A DNA stretch of 64,000 nucleotides from Aestuariibacter salexigens DSM 15300. GTDB lineage: Bacteria > Pseudomonadota > Gammaproteobacteria > Enterobacterales > Alteromonadaceae. Made by a program: the position numbers and the translations under genes. The notes under the pieces are model-generated. The model was not told where the DNA came from and ran no database searches. It worked only from the letters and a program-made list of their open reading frames with translations. Location: contig NZ_AUBH01000001.1 in assembly GCF_000429145.1 (NCBI RefSeq), positions 62,001-126,000 of the forward strand, read 5' to 3'. This document shows positions 19,590 through 27,741 of this stretch, piece by piece. The stretch's first letter is position 1; every line of letters begins with the position of its first letter.

Positions 19590-19749
19590 AAACACTCTGT
19601 CACTATAGCACTGCTTGCGGAGAACTCGCCATTCTCTGTGGATATTTGCTGTTTGCCGAACATTACAGATTGTTAATTTCCACTCCACATTCAGGTAATT
19701 GGAAGCAAGGTAAAGTAAAGGCCAATTGAATCAACATTGAGGTACTTAC

Positions 19750-20418
19750 GTGTCTTCATCATTACTCAATTTTGCCTTGTTTCAAACCATCTGGTTCGTC
19801 GCGGCTTTCTGGCAGGAGCAAGCTTTACTCGTGCTCGCTCTGCTGGTATCTGCGATAGTGCTAGTGGCAAAGCAGCGCTTAACGGAGCTAAAAGTTATAG
19901 TCTGCTGTGGCGTGGTAGGCATCATCATGGACAGTTTATTAACGGCAAACCAAGTACTTGTGTTCGGCTCTGAACAACAGAGTTGGCATGTGCCTGTCTG
20001 GTTTATGGCCATTTGGTTTGGTTTTGCTGGCACGCTTCGTCACAGCTTACGTTCGCTCACCGCACGACCTGTATTATTGACTGCCGTGGCGGCCATTTTT
20101 GCGCCACTTAATTACCTTGCAGGCGCTCGACTCGGCGCATTGGAGTTTGGCCTGTCGACGATTGAAGCTGCACTAATAATCAGTGTCAGCTGGTTACTGG
20201 TCGTGCCCACCATGCTGATTGCTATATTTAGCGTGCACTTCGAAAATGGACTGTTTTTAACAAACAACGGTTATGAATTTGCACTCGCGCTGTTTGCCGC
20301 GACGCTTGCGCTGACATTCCAGGGTGCAGGCCGCTTCGCTATCGACAATGTCATAGCTAAACAGCTGTCATCAAATAGCGCGTCCAAAGATTCTAGCGCA
20401 GCTAACAGTTTCGCCTGA
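19750..20418 (+). CDS. DUF2878 family membrane protein
   Basis: A 222-residue polytopic membrane protein with about six or seven helices and no catalytic motif I can name. The pattern SLLNFALFQTIWFVAAF at the N-terminus and WFMAIWFGFAGTLRHSL in the middle match DUF2878 proteins, which are of unknown function. The start is GTG at 19750 with GAGG about 9 nt upstream. The 3' end faces the Lrp-type gene across 40 nt that holds a GC hairpin. Confidence 0.75.
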   Translation: MSSSLLNFALFQTIWFVAAFWQEQALLVLALLVSAIVLVAKQRLTELKVIVCCGVVGIIMDSLLTANQVLVFGSEQQSWHVPVWFMAIWFGFAGTLRHSLRSLTARPVLLTAVAAIFAPLNYLAGARLGALEFGLSTIEAALIISVSWLLVVPTMLIAIFSVHFENGLFLTNNGYEFALALFAATLALTFQGAGRFAIDNVIAKQLSSNSASKDSSAANSFA

Positions 20419-20435
20419 TTACTATTTTAGTGACG

Positions 20436-20453
20436 TCCCCGAAATGGCGGGGA
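20436..20453. terminator. GC hairpin between convergent genes
   Basis: Stem TCCCCG/CGGGGA with a 6-nt loop between the stops of the DUF2878 and Lrp-type genes. There is no T-run on either strand, so it may be a weak or factor-dependent terminator. Confidence 0.35.
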
Positions 20454-20458
20454 TGTTG

Positions 20459-20923
20459 CTAATTGACATCAATAGGAAACTCCGTCGTACTTTTGATCGT
20501 TTCCATCACAAATCCTGCTGTTACCTCGAACAGGTTCGCATGTATCAGACGCTGGTAAAGCCGGTCATAGCCGGCAATATCTTCGACCGCCGCCTTGATA
20601 AGATAATCAACCTCACCGCCCATACGGTAAACTTCCATCACGCCAGGGATCACCTCCACCGTTTGCTTAAACTTATCTGCCCAGGCTTTATTGTGTTGAT
20701 TGGTTCTTACCGAAATAAACACCATTAATTTTACCCCTATTTTGCTTGGGTCAAGCAGGGTAACTTTCTGGCGGATAATACCGTCTTCTTCCATACGCTG
20801 TATTCGACGCCAGCAGGCTGATTTAGAGATACCAATTTCCTCGGCCAATACACCCACAGATTTGCTTGCATCATGTTGCAGCCGTGCCAGTAATTTTTTA
20901 TCTGTTTTGTCTAGAGTGGTCAT
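20459..20923 (-). CDS. Lrp/AsnC family transcriptional regulator
   Basis: A 154-residue regulator: winged helix-turn-helix (~residues 5-60, GVLAEEIGISKSACWRRIQRMEEDG) and a C-terminal RAM/AsnC ligand-binding domain with KIGVKLMVFISVRT and MEVYRMGGEVDYLIKA. ATG at 20923 is chosen because the domain begins there; the longer frame adds 37 unlikely residues. It is divergent from the class V aminotransferase gene, the common layout for a local Lrp-type regulator and its target, so it probably responds to an amino acid handled by that enzyme. That is inference. Confidence 0.9.
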   Translation of the reverse strand: MTTLDKTDKKLLARLQHDASKSVGVLAEEIGISKSACWRRIQRMEEDGIIRQKVTLLDPSKIGVKLMVFISVRTNQHNKAWADKFKQTVEVIPGVMEVYRMGGEVDYLIKAAVEDIAGYDRLYQRLIHANLFEVTAGFVMETIKSTTEFPIDVN

Positions 20924-21045
20924 AAGTTCCAATAATAAATAAAAATAAGAACATTTGTTTCGTATAAAGGTAAATATTAGCACGTAAAGGGGATATTGTT
21001 CTGGTTGTTTGTATTTACTATCTTCCCGCAGCAAGTGAGGAAGAT

Positions 21046-22707
21046 ATGAGCAACCTAATCGAACGTATTCGCAAAAGTGTTATTGGTGCCAACCGGGTAT
21101 TTGAGACGCCCTTTGGTACAAAACCATTGGTATATGCTGATTACACAGCATCAGGCCGGTCGCTTGGATTTATTGAAAATTATATCCAGGGCCACGTATT
21201 GCCCACGTACGCCAATACGCATACAGAAACCTCATTTACAGGCGCACAAACCACACATTTGCGTGAGCAGGCTCGCGGTATCATCAAAAAAGCGGTAAAC
21301 GCCAGCATTGAAGATAATGTTATTTTTTGCGGCTCGGGTGCAACTACCGGCATAAACAAGATGGTCGATATTCTGGGCTTACGACTGCCCAAGGCGCTGG
21401 ACGATGAGTATCAATTGTCCAGCCAAATTCCGGAGCAGGAACGTCCAGTTGTGTTCATCGGGCCTTATGAACACCATTCCAACGAGCTCCCGTGGCGAGA
21501 AAGTCTGGCAAAAGTGGTGGCTATTCCGCTTGATCACAACGGGCAAATCGACCTGGTGACACTTGAGCTGGAACTCTGTAAGTATGCAACGCGTAAAGTA
21601 AAAATTGGCAGCTTTTCGGCTGCGTCAAATGTGACGGGAGTGCGCAGCGATGTCAGTGCAATCACCGCTCTTCTTAAACGACACGGTGCATTGGCGTTCT
21701 GGGATTATGCTGCAGCCGGTCCTTATGTGAAGATTGACATGAATGGCGATGCGCCTATTGATGCAGTGTTTATCTCTCCTCACAAATTTGTTGGAGGGCC
21801 AGGCACGCCGGGTGTGCTGGTGGTCAAACAAAGCGTATTAAACAACGAAGTGCCTGCCATTGTCGGAGGTGGCACGGTGATGTACGTCACACCTGAAGGA
21901 CACAAATTTATTGCCGACCACGAGCGACGTGAAGAGGGCGGAACGCCCGCTATTGTCGAATCCATTCGCGCAGGATTGGTCTTCAAACTTCAACAGGATG
22001 TCGGCATCGACACTATTGAAACCCATGAAAAGCGGTTGATAGACAAAGCCATGGCATGCTTTAACAGCACTGAGCAAATCGATGTGCTGGGTGATAAAAA
22101 TGCCTCGCGGTTGTCGATATTTTCCTTGCGCTTTAAACACAATGGTAAGGACCTTCACTACGGTTTTGTCACAGCGTTATTGAATGATCTTTTTGGTATC
22201 CAGGTGCGCGGCGGCTGCTCCTGTGCGGGACCATATGGCCACGCCCTGTTGGATATGGACATGACATATAGCCGCGAGATAGAAAAAGAAATTCAGGCTG
22301 GAAGCATGATCTTGCGCCCGGGCTGGGTGCGACTGAATTTCAATTACTTCATTAGTGATGAAGAGTGTGATTACATTTTGCAGGCACTCAAACTGGTTGC
22401 TGAATTTGGCTGGCGTTTATTGCCTTACTACCAATGGGATGCCATTGAGGGCGTGTGGCGCTTCCAGGGGCACCTGACGAAGTTGACGACGTCACTAACA
22501 GACATGAATTTCAATGAGCATCATGTTGTCGACGATTCTCCAGAGTTGCCTGACTACGCTGCACTACTTGGCCAGGCAAAGGCAATATTGACTGCCCCTG
22601 ACACCCATTGGCAGACGTTCCCATTACAGTTATCTGATAAAGCAGAGGCGCTGCGCTGGTTTGTATTGCCACAGGATTGCTGTGAGACGTTCGCGGTGGT
22701 GACCTGA
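21046..22707 (+). CDS. Class V aminotransferase (cysteine desulfurase-like), large form
   Basis: A 553-residue PLP enzyme of the NifS/Csd fold. Typical blocks are YADYTASGRSL at the N-terminus, NTHTETSFTG, FCGSGATTGINKMVD, WDYAAAGPYV and the PLP lysine in FISPHKFVGGPGTPGVL. A cysteine in RGGCSCAGPYGH occupies the active-site loop region used by desulfurases. It is about 150 residues longer than ordinary NifS proteins, with an extra C-terminal part. Strong ribosome binding site GAGGAAG. Substrate unknown; the divergent Lrp-type gene suggests amino-acid control. Confidence 0.87.
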   Translation: MSNLIERIRKSVIGANRVFETPFGTKPLVYADYTASGRSLGFIENYIQGHVLPTYANTHTETSFTGAQTTHLREQARGIIKKAVNASIEDNVIFCGSGATTGINKMVDILGLRLPKALDDEYQLSSQIPEQERPVVFIGPYEHHSNELPWRESLAKVVAIPLDHNGQIDLVTLELELCKYATRKVKIGSFSAASNVTGVRSDVSAITALLKRHGALAFWDYAAAGPYVKIDMNGDAPIDAVFISPHKFVGGPGTPGVLVVKQSVLNNEVPAIVGGGTVMYVTPEGHKFIADHERREEGGTPAIVESIRAGLVFKLQQDVGIDTIETHEKRLIDKAMACFNSTEQIDVLGDKNASRLSIFSLRFKHNGKDLHYGFVTALLNDLFGIQVRGGCSCAGPYGHALLDMDMTYSREIEKEIQAGSMILRPGWVRLNFNYFISDEECDYILQALKLVAEFGWRLLPYYQWDAIEGVWRFQGHLTKLTTSLTDMNFNEHHVVDDSPELPDYAALLGQAKAILTAPDTHWQTFPLQLSDKAEALRWFVLPQDCCETFAVVT

Positions 22708-22868
22708 TGCTTTGCCATAAAGCAAGCAACGTTGTAGCAGAATAGTTTTAGGAAAGTGGTGGACGGCACCGTGGTTTGAAGCGACGTTGCAAATCCGTTA
22801 TCAAGTTTTGTAATGATGTTAGTTAGCAACTATGCTAAAACCGCTGATCATTAAGAAAATAAAAACTT

Positions 22869-23264
22869 GTGCCAATAGTACTTAACTGGGAAGAACACGG
22901 TGTTGTCTGGCATTGTTCGGGCCACATTACTCTGCACGACGTGATGGAAGCTGATGATTCGTTGTATGGAAATCTGGCTTTCAATAACACGCGATACCTC
23001 ATTATTGACTGTCTTGCGGTCTTGGATTTCGACCTGAGCCCAACCGAAATTCGATTAGACGTTACTAACGATACGGTTCATGCCTTAAAACACGAGTCTG
23101 CCGACAGTGAGTCGGTGCAAATTGCTTTCGTGGTACCTAATCAAGCTCTGGCCGACGTGGCGGATGTGTACGCCGAGCAGTTCAAGAAAAAGCGTCTTTT
23201 GTGGCAGGTGGCGAAGTTTTCAGATATTGCTTCTGCCAGGCAATGGATAGACGGGCACAAGTAG
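22869..23264 (+). CDS. STAS-like small protein 1
   Basis: A 131-residue soluble protein starting at GTG 22869 (no strong ribosome binding site). It alternates strands and helices like a STAS/SpoIIAA-type domain: VLNWEEHGVVWHCSGHIT, then YLIIDCLAVLDFDLSP, then VQIAFVVPNQALAD and a C-terminal helix SARQWIDGHK. I infer the fold from this pattern; the family is not certain. It is followed 9 nt later by a second protein of similar size and pattern, and a third is encoded at 24084 on the other strand. Confidence 0.65.
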   Translation: MPIVLNWEEHGVVWHCSGHITLHDVMEADDSLYGNLAFNNTRYLIIDCLAVLDFDLSPTEIRLDVTNDTVHALKHESADSESVQIAFVVPNQALADVADVYAEQFKKKRLLWQVAKFSDIASARQWIDGHK

Positions 23265-23273
23265 AGTCAACGC

Positions 23274-23669
23274 ATGCACGAGCCTGTTCACGGTAAATTT
23301 TCAGTAGAGGTTGACGGCAATATTATCGTCAACCGATACGCCGAGGGGTTTAACCAAGCCGGTATCCGAGCGGTCACCGATGCTATCCTGGAGTCTGCTA
23401 GAGGACTCGAACGCTGGGCACTGCTTCAATTGCCTGAAGCTAGTGCCGGTTTAACTGGCGACTCGGTTCCTGAAATGATGCGTGCATACAACCGTCTGCA
23501 ATGTGCTGGCTGCATTGCTGTTGCGATTCACGATAACAGTATGTTTGTTCGCGCAGGCTATATGGTCAAAGATGTTGAAGTGAGCCTGCCGTTTCTCATC
23601 GATAAAGACATTGCATTACCGCGCCCGTGGTTAGAGAAAAAGTTCAGTACGCGTCAGCCTTCAGCCTAG
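23274..23669 (+). CDS. STAS-like small protein 2
   Basis: A 131-residue soluble protein, ATG at 23274 after GTAGAG. The pattern resembles the gene just upstream: a strand pair at the start (HGKFSVEVDGNIIVNRYAEGF), a helix, a central WALLQLPEASAGL strand, and MVKDVEVSLPFLIDKD. It has no catalytic motif or membrane segment. The 9-nt gap suggests one transcript with the 22869 gene. The 3' end overlaps the convergent 23644 gene by 26 nt. Confidence 0.65.
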   Translation: MHEPVHGKFSVEVDGNIIVNRYAEGFNQAGIRAVTDAILESARGLERWALLQLPEASAGLTGDSVPEMMRAYNRLQCAGCIAVAIHDNSMFVRAGYMVKDVEVSLPFLIDKDIALPRPWLEKKFSTRQPSA

Positions 23670-24078
23670 CGTCGTGCAGTGCATCATAAAATGCATTCAG
23701 GTTATCTCTGAAGGCCAGGCTGAGCGGGTGTCTCAAAGCGACGGTTTCATGACTACTCTGCGGGGCGACAAATTCCTCAATCGACTTCAGCGTACCAGCC
23801 AATGCTGTTGCCTTAACTCTTAAGGTTTTTATCGCGTCAGTGGCATCGACATTGCAGCTTTGATCAGGCTCAGGAAGGGTCGCGATTAACTGGATGACCA
23901 TCTCCTGAAAAAACGCTTTGGATTGCTCCTTGCTCAGCACATCAACGCCTTCTGAGTAGGTCGCTTGCCAATCCGGCAGTACGCTGCGAATGTATGTTTG
24001 GCACGTGTCACTGGCCAGTGCAGGTCTTCCCATTGCAAGGCTCAAGACGACAATGAAGTAAATAAATTTTGATTTCAT
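23644..24078 (-). CDS. Exported protein of unknown function
   Basis: A 144-residue protein with a clear signal peptide (MKSKFIYFIVVLSLAMGRPALA-SDT). The mature part is helical with two cysteines (DTCQTY and DQSCNVD), which could form one disulfide in the periplasm. I do not recognise the family. It lies 5 nt after the 24084 gene on the same strand, so the two are probably co-transcribed. Confidence 0.7.
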   Translation of the reverse strand: MKSKFIYFIVVLSLAMGRPALASDTCQTYIRSVLPDWQATYSEGVDVLSKEQSKAFFQEMVIQLIATLPEPDQSCNVDATDAIKTLRVKATALAGTLKSIEEFVAPQSSHETVALRHPLSLAFRDNLNAFYDALHDARLKADAY

Positions 24079-24083
24079 AGTAT

Positions 24084-24524
24084 CTATGCGCTTTTCATCG
24101 AAGATAGTGTGTCACTGATGGGACTGAACCCCTTTTCCGATAGCCATCTCAGTGCCTCGTCGGCGCGACTAAATTCTCGGTAATACTCGCTATATTTGCT
24201 GGTTTTCAGGGCTTTCGATAATACGTGGGATTTCAGGGCATTGGGCGGAAATACGACGGCATCTCTGACAATGCCGTTTTGGATACACCATGATTCCAAC
24301 TGGCCAATAATGGGAAAAAAGTCCTGATCAGCGAGCTCCCAGTCGTCGAGGTAAGTAATATGCGCCCAGGGTTTATGTATTATGGACTCCGCGACCTTTT
24401 TAAACTCATCGGCATAAGCATGGGTTATTGCCGCGTCCCATTGCCCTCTAAAAACAGCAATGAGTACATCATTTTCAACCCAGAGTTTAAAATACCGCTC
24501 ATGCGTCCTATACATATTCCTCAT
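24084..24524 (-). CDS. STAS-like small protein 3
   Basis: A 146-residue soluble protein (MRNMYRTHERYFKLWVENDVL...). It starts with a strand pair and a long helix (GQWDAAITHAYADEFKKVAESII), then WAHITYLDDWELAD, and a C-terminal RADEALRWLSEKGF that resembles the ending of STAS-like protein 1. An ATG three codons in is an alternative start; neither has well-spaced ribosome binding bases. It is upstream of the exported protein gene at 23644. Confidence 0.65.
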   Translation of the reverse strand: MRNMYRTHERYFKLWVENDVLIAVFRGQWDAAITHAYADEFKKVAESIIHKPWAHITYLDDWELADQDFFPIIGQLESWCIQNGIVRDAVVFPPNALKSHVLSKALKTSKYSEYYREFSRADEALRWLSEKGFSPISDTLSSMKSA

Positions 24525-24817
24525 CCTTGTTGGTAATTAAGTGCTACTGAACGACATATTAGCTCACTAATAAAGGTATGCCTTCAATAATTAGTTCGCC
24601 TATTAGAGTATATACCACCTGTACTAAATCGTCGTATGTAACGTCCGGGCCATACAGAGTTGCCAGTGGCATGTTTACCGAATGACTTCCAAAGCATTAG
24701 TTTAGGGAGTTAGCATTGGAATACATGTATACGGATTCGGGAAGGGGCCGACATACATCTAATCAAAATTCCAGATAACTGAGCTTTGGTTTGGACGTAA
24801 GTGTTTAAAAAGTAAGG
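24525..24817. other. Intergenic region, no gene seen
   Basis: About 290 nt between the tRNA-Val pair and the 24084 gene. It probably holds the promoter of the 24084 gene and the end of the tRNA-Val transcript. I see no clear terminator hairpin or convincing ORF. Confidence 0.5.
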
Positions 24818-24893
24818 TGGTGGACGCTACTGGGCTTGAACCAGTGACCCCCGCCTTGTAAGGGCGGTGCTCTCCCAACTGAGCTAAGCGTCC
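24818..24893 (-). tRNA. tRNA-Val (TAC), copy 2
   Basis: A 76-nt cloverleaf with encoded CCA. Acceptor stem GGACGCT pairs with AGCGTCC; the anticodon loop CTTACAA sits on a CCGCC/GGCGG stem, giving anticodon TAC. It is identical to the copy at 24923 and is read from the same promoter. Confidence 0.97.
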
Positions 24894-24922
24894 TAAGACT
24901 TTGATTCTGATGGCAAAAAGAG

Positions 24923-24998
24923 TGGTGGACGCTACTGGGCTTGAACCAGTGACCCCCGCCTTGTAAGGGCGGTGCTCTCCCAACTGAGCTAAGCGTCC
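24923..24998 (-). tRNA. tRNA-Val (TAC), copy 1
   Basis: Same 76-nt sequence as the 24818 copy, including encoded CCA; the two copies repeat with a 105-nt period. It is the first gene after the promoter at 25051-25078. Confidence 0.97.
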
Positions 24999-25050
24999 GT
25001 ATTTTTGCCTGCCGCCTGGGTGGTTTACCGCAGTGGCGACGTGGGGCGGT

Positions 25051-25078
25051 ATTATAGGGAGGCGGATTTCGCTGTCAA
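25051..25078 (-). promoter_or_regulatory. tRNA-Val promoter
   Basis: Minus strand TTGACA (25078-25073), 16-nt spacer, TATAAT (25056-25051): both boxes perfect. A GC-rich stretch (ACCGCCCC) follows the -10 box, typical of stringently controlled stable-RNA promoters. Confidence 0.85.
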
Positions 25079-25253
25079 TACAAAAATGTGCTTTTTAAAA
25101 CTGGTCGAGCAAAAAGCCACCAGGTTGTGAATTTTTCATTCGGGTTGTGTTTTTTAGGCGTTAACAGACAGGTTTTATTGCTCACAACATTCTCAATAAA
25201 TGTCGAGGCTGGTAGAATGCGCAGCCAATTTTTATCAGAGTCGAAGACCCATT

Positions 25254-26663
25254 ATGACAGTTGTTACCCGATTCGCACCCAGCCCAACAGGTTATCTGCA
25301 TGTTGGTGGAGCCCGCACCGCACTCTACTCATGGCTTTTTGCTAAAAATCAAGGCGGTGAGTTCGTTCTTCGTATAGAAGATACCGACATTGAGCGCTCC
25401 ACAGATGAAGCCAAGCAGGCGATTCTTGATGGCATGCAATGGTTGGGACTGACATGGGATACTGGTCCGGTTTATCAGACTGATCGTTTTGACCGATATA
25501 AAGCGCTGATCCAGCAATTATTGGACGAAGGCAAAGCGTACAAGTGCTTTATGTCAGCTGAAGAGCTTGATGCGATCCGTGAGCAGCAAAAAGCGCATGG
25601 TGAAAAGCCCCGCTATCCGGGTACATGGCGTGATCGTACCGATCACCCGGAAGGTCAGCCCTATGTGGTGCGTTTCAAAACACCTCTGGAAGGCGAAGTG
25701 GTGATTAAAGATCACATCCGTGGCACGATTACGGTTGCAAATAGTGAGCTGGACGACCTGATTATCCTGCGCAGTGACGGTACACCAACGTACAACTTTT
25801 GCGTAGTAGTGGATGACTGGGATATGGGCATTACTCACGTTGTACGTGGTGAAGATCATGTCAATAACACGCCAAGACAGATTAATATTCTTAAAGCGCT
25901 CGGCGCGCCTATACCAGAATACGCTCACGTTTCTATGATTCTGGGTGACGATGGCAAGAAATTATCTAAGCGTCACGGTGCAGTTAGCGTAATGCAGTAT
26001 CGCGATGATGGGTATCTTCCTCAGGCACTTATGAACTATTTGGTGCGTCTGGGATGGTCTCATGGCGATCAGGAAATTTTCTCGCAGCAAGAGATGATCG
26101 AACTGTTCTCTCTGGATGCAATTGGTCAGTCTGCATCAGCATTTAACACGGAAAAGCTCATTTGGCTCAACCAGCATTACATAAAATCGCTGCCGGCTGA
26201 AGACGTTGCCGAACATGCTAAATGGCATTTTGAGCAACTTGGGATTGATGTTTCCAATGGGCCTGCACTTGAGGCTGTCATTGGGATCCAGGCTGACCGT
26301 GTTAAAACATTGAAAGAGCTTGCCGAAATTAGTCGCTACTTCTATGAAGAGTACGAAGAATTTGATGAGAAAGCCGCGAAAAAGCATTTGCGTCCGGTTG
26401 CAAAAGAGCCATTAGAGCAGGTTAAAGTGAACTTATTAGCATTGACAGACTGGAACCCGGAAGCTATCCAGCAGGCCATTAATACAACAGCAGAATCATT
26501 GGGTGTAGGAATGGGTAAAGTAGGCATGCCATTACGGGTCGCAGTCACTGGTTCTGGTAACTCTCCATCTTTGGATATCACCCTGAATTTGCTGACAAAA
26601 GGGCAAATTGAACAGCGAATAGACAAAGCGCTCACATATATAGCAAACAGAGAAAATTCGTAA
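25254..26663 (+). CDS. gltX: Glutamyl-tRNA synthetase
   Basis: Class I synthetase of 469 residues that charges tRNA-Glu. The HIGH-type motif is in [13 protein letters not shown] (residues ~7-19) and the KMSKS-type motif is KKLSKRHGA (~residue 240). ATG at 25254 is chosen because the family begins [12 protein letters not shown]; the frame upstream to 25200 adds 18 residues that do not fit. Length matches the family. Two tRNA-Glu genes lie just downstream and two tRNA-Val upstream on the other strand, so enzyme and cognate tRNA are neighbours. Confidence 0.97.
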   Translation: MTVVTRFAPSPTGYLHVGGARTALYSWLFAKNQGGEFVLRIEDTDIERSTDEAKQAILDGMQWLGLTWDTGPVYQTDRFDRYKALIQQLLDEGKAYKCFMSAEELDAIREQQKAHGEKPRYPGTWRDRTDHPEGQPYVVRFKTPLEGEVVIKDHIRGTITVANSELDDLIILRSDGTPTYNFCVVVDDWDMGITHVVRGEDHVNNTPRQINILKALGAPIPEYAHVSMILGDDGKKLSKRHGAVSVMQYRDDGYLPQALMNYLVRLGWSHGDQEIFSQQEMIELFSLDAIGQSASAFNTEKLIWLNQHYIKSLPAEDVAEHAKWHFEQLGIDVSNGPALEAVIGIQADRVKTLKELAEISRYFYEEYEEFDEKAAKKHLRPVAKEPLEQVKVNLLALTDWNPEAIQQAINTTAESLGVGMGKVGMPLRVAVTGSGNSPSLDITLNLLTKGQIEQRIDKALTYIANRENS

Positions 26664-26672
26664 AAAAAAGCG

Positions 26673-26701
26673 TTGACATAAAAAGGGTGGATGCCTAGAA
26701 T
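26673..26701 (+). promoter_or_regulatory. Promoter of the tRNA-Ala-Glu-Glu unit
   Basis: TTGACA (26673-26678), exactly 17 nt, TAGAAT (26696-26701), then a GC-rich discriminator GCGCCCCGC (26702-26710) as in stringently controlled tRNA and rRNA promoters. It begins 10 nt after the gltX stop. Confidence 0.85.
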
Positions 26702-26754
26702 GCGCCCCGCTGTGACGGATTGGCTCCATAGGCCGGAGCAAAGTCTGGAAGCAC

Positions 26755-26830
<76 letters not shown>

Positions 26831-26869
26831 AGAAACCAAATTGTACTAAGGGCGTTAAATTAAACGCTT

Positions 26870-26985
26870 TTATAAGTAAGGTCGCTCGGTTTTTATTAAT
26901 AAAACCTCTCCTTACTGAAGACATGCGAAGCTGTGTAAGCGTCGCAAAGTAGCCGAAAAATTTCTATTAATGAAATTTTTCCCTA
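26870..26985 (+). repeat. Paired nested hairpins in the tRNA-Ala to tRNA-Glu spacer
   Basis: Outer AGTAAGG (about 26875) pairs with CCTTACT (about 26920), enclosing GGTTTT/AAAACC around a TATTAAT loop. Next, GAAAAATTTC and GAAATTTTTC (about 26954-26980) form a 10-bp stem around TATTAAT. Likely RNA structures in the precursor transcript, possibly processing sites. Confidence 0.55.
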
Positions 26986-27028
26986 CAAAAAATCATCGAA
27001 GCAGAGCTTCGATAGAAAGATTTTTTGT
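26985..27028 (+). repeat. Double stem-loop directly before tRNA-Glu 1
   Basis: ACAAAAAATC (26985-26994) pairs perfectly over 10 bp with GATTTTTTGT (27019-27028), whose last two bases are the first two of the tRNA. Inside it ATCGAAGC/GCTTCGAT form an 8-bp stem with a 3-nt loop. A near copy precedes tRNA-Glu 2. Confidence 0.65.
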
Positions 27029-27102
27029 CCCATTCGTCTAGAGGCCTAGGACACCGCCCTTTCACGGCGGTAACAGGGGTTCGAATCCCCTATGGGACGC
27101 CA
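27027..27102 (+). tRNA. tRNA-Glu (TTC), copy 1
   Basis: A 76-nt cloverleaf with encoded CCA. Acceptor GTCCCAT/ATGGGAC; the anticodon loop CTTTCAC on a CCGCC/GGCGG stem gives TTC. It lies about 360 nt after gltX, the synthetase that charges it. Confidence 0.97.
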
Positions 27103-27177
27103 CTTTTGGAACCGATGTCGAAAGCAGAATAGGCCCTGCTCGACAGAGTTTGAAAAAACAGGTTCAAATTAGCAAGA

Positions 27178-27253
27178 AATAGGTCACATGTGTGTTAAAT
27201 GTGACCTAACAAAAAAATCATCGAAGCAACGCTTCGTTAAGAAGGTTTTTTGT
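27178..27253 (+). repeat. Hairpins before tRNA-Glu 2 (partial copy of the 26985 element)
   Basis: AGGTCACAT and ATGTGACCT (about 27181-27207) form a 9-bp perfect stem. Then ACAAAAAA and TTTTTTGT enclose TCGAAGC/GCTTCG, a degraded copy of the element before tRNA-Glu 1. Again the stem reaches the first bases of the tRNA. Confidence 0.6.
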
Positions 27254-27327
27254 CCCATTCGTCTAGAGGCCTAGGACACCGCCCTTTCACGGCGGTAACA
27301 GGGGTTCGAATCCCCTATGGGACGCCA
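27252..27327 (+). tRNA. tRNA-Glu (TTC), copy 2
   Basis: Identical to the copy at 27027, with encoded CCA. It is the last tRNA of the unit and is followed by a strong terminator. Confidence 0.97.
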
Positions 27328-27335
27328 CATTAAAC

Positions 27336-27362
27336 AACCCGCTCATTCGAGCGGGTTTTTTT
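27336..27362 (+). terminator. Terminator of the tRNA-Ala-Glu-Glu unit
   Basis: AACCCGCTC / GAGCGGGTT stem with a 4-nt loop followed by seven T, 8 nt after the last tRNA. Confidence 0.92.
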
Positions 27363-27741
27363 ATGCAGTTATGACTGGTGAGTGCATCTGAGGCCGCGAA
27401 GCGGCAAAATACACGACGTACTTTGCAATCCCCGTTTAATCTCCAAACATCCAACAAACATATCCTAAAACAATCACTAATTGACATTCCCTCACAACAA
27501 GCGCACTCTAGCTGCATCACATCAATCGGGAGCAGGCCGGTGAACAATTTACCTTCCAATTACTTCGCTGATATTGCGCTTGTGCTCTCGAATTCGGCTC
27601 GCCTTCACTAAGAACGCCGCCTTTTCGGGCAAACTCAACATTTAAGCTCGTTTTCAGCTGGCACGGTCATCGTCTACTGCTGCGCGTTTTGGACCGTTAT
27701 CAAAATTTTTTATGCTCATTGAGCATTGTCGGATTTATGTG
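27363..27741. other. Intergenic region, no convincing gene
   Basis: About 380 nt between the tRNA terminator and the MATE gene. Open frames here (for example 27378-27611 on plus) show no domain, signal peptide or ribosome binding site. The MATE promoter must be within it, but I could not pick a clear -35/-10 pair. Confidence 0.5.

Noticed and set aside
24759-24983. Open frame across both tRNA-Val copies
   Set aside because: It is an artefact of the tandem tRNA genes read as protein, which gives a duplicated peptide.
27378-27611. Open frame between the tRNA terminator and the MATE gene
   Set aside because: No ribosome binding site, domain or signal peptide; composition does not look coding.
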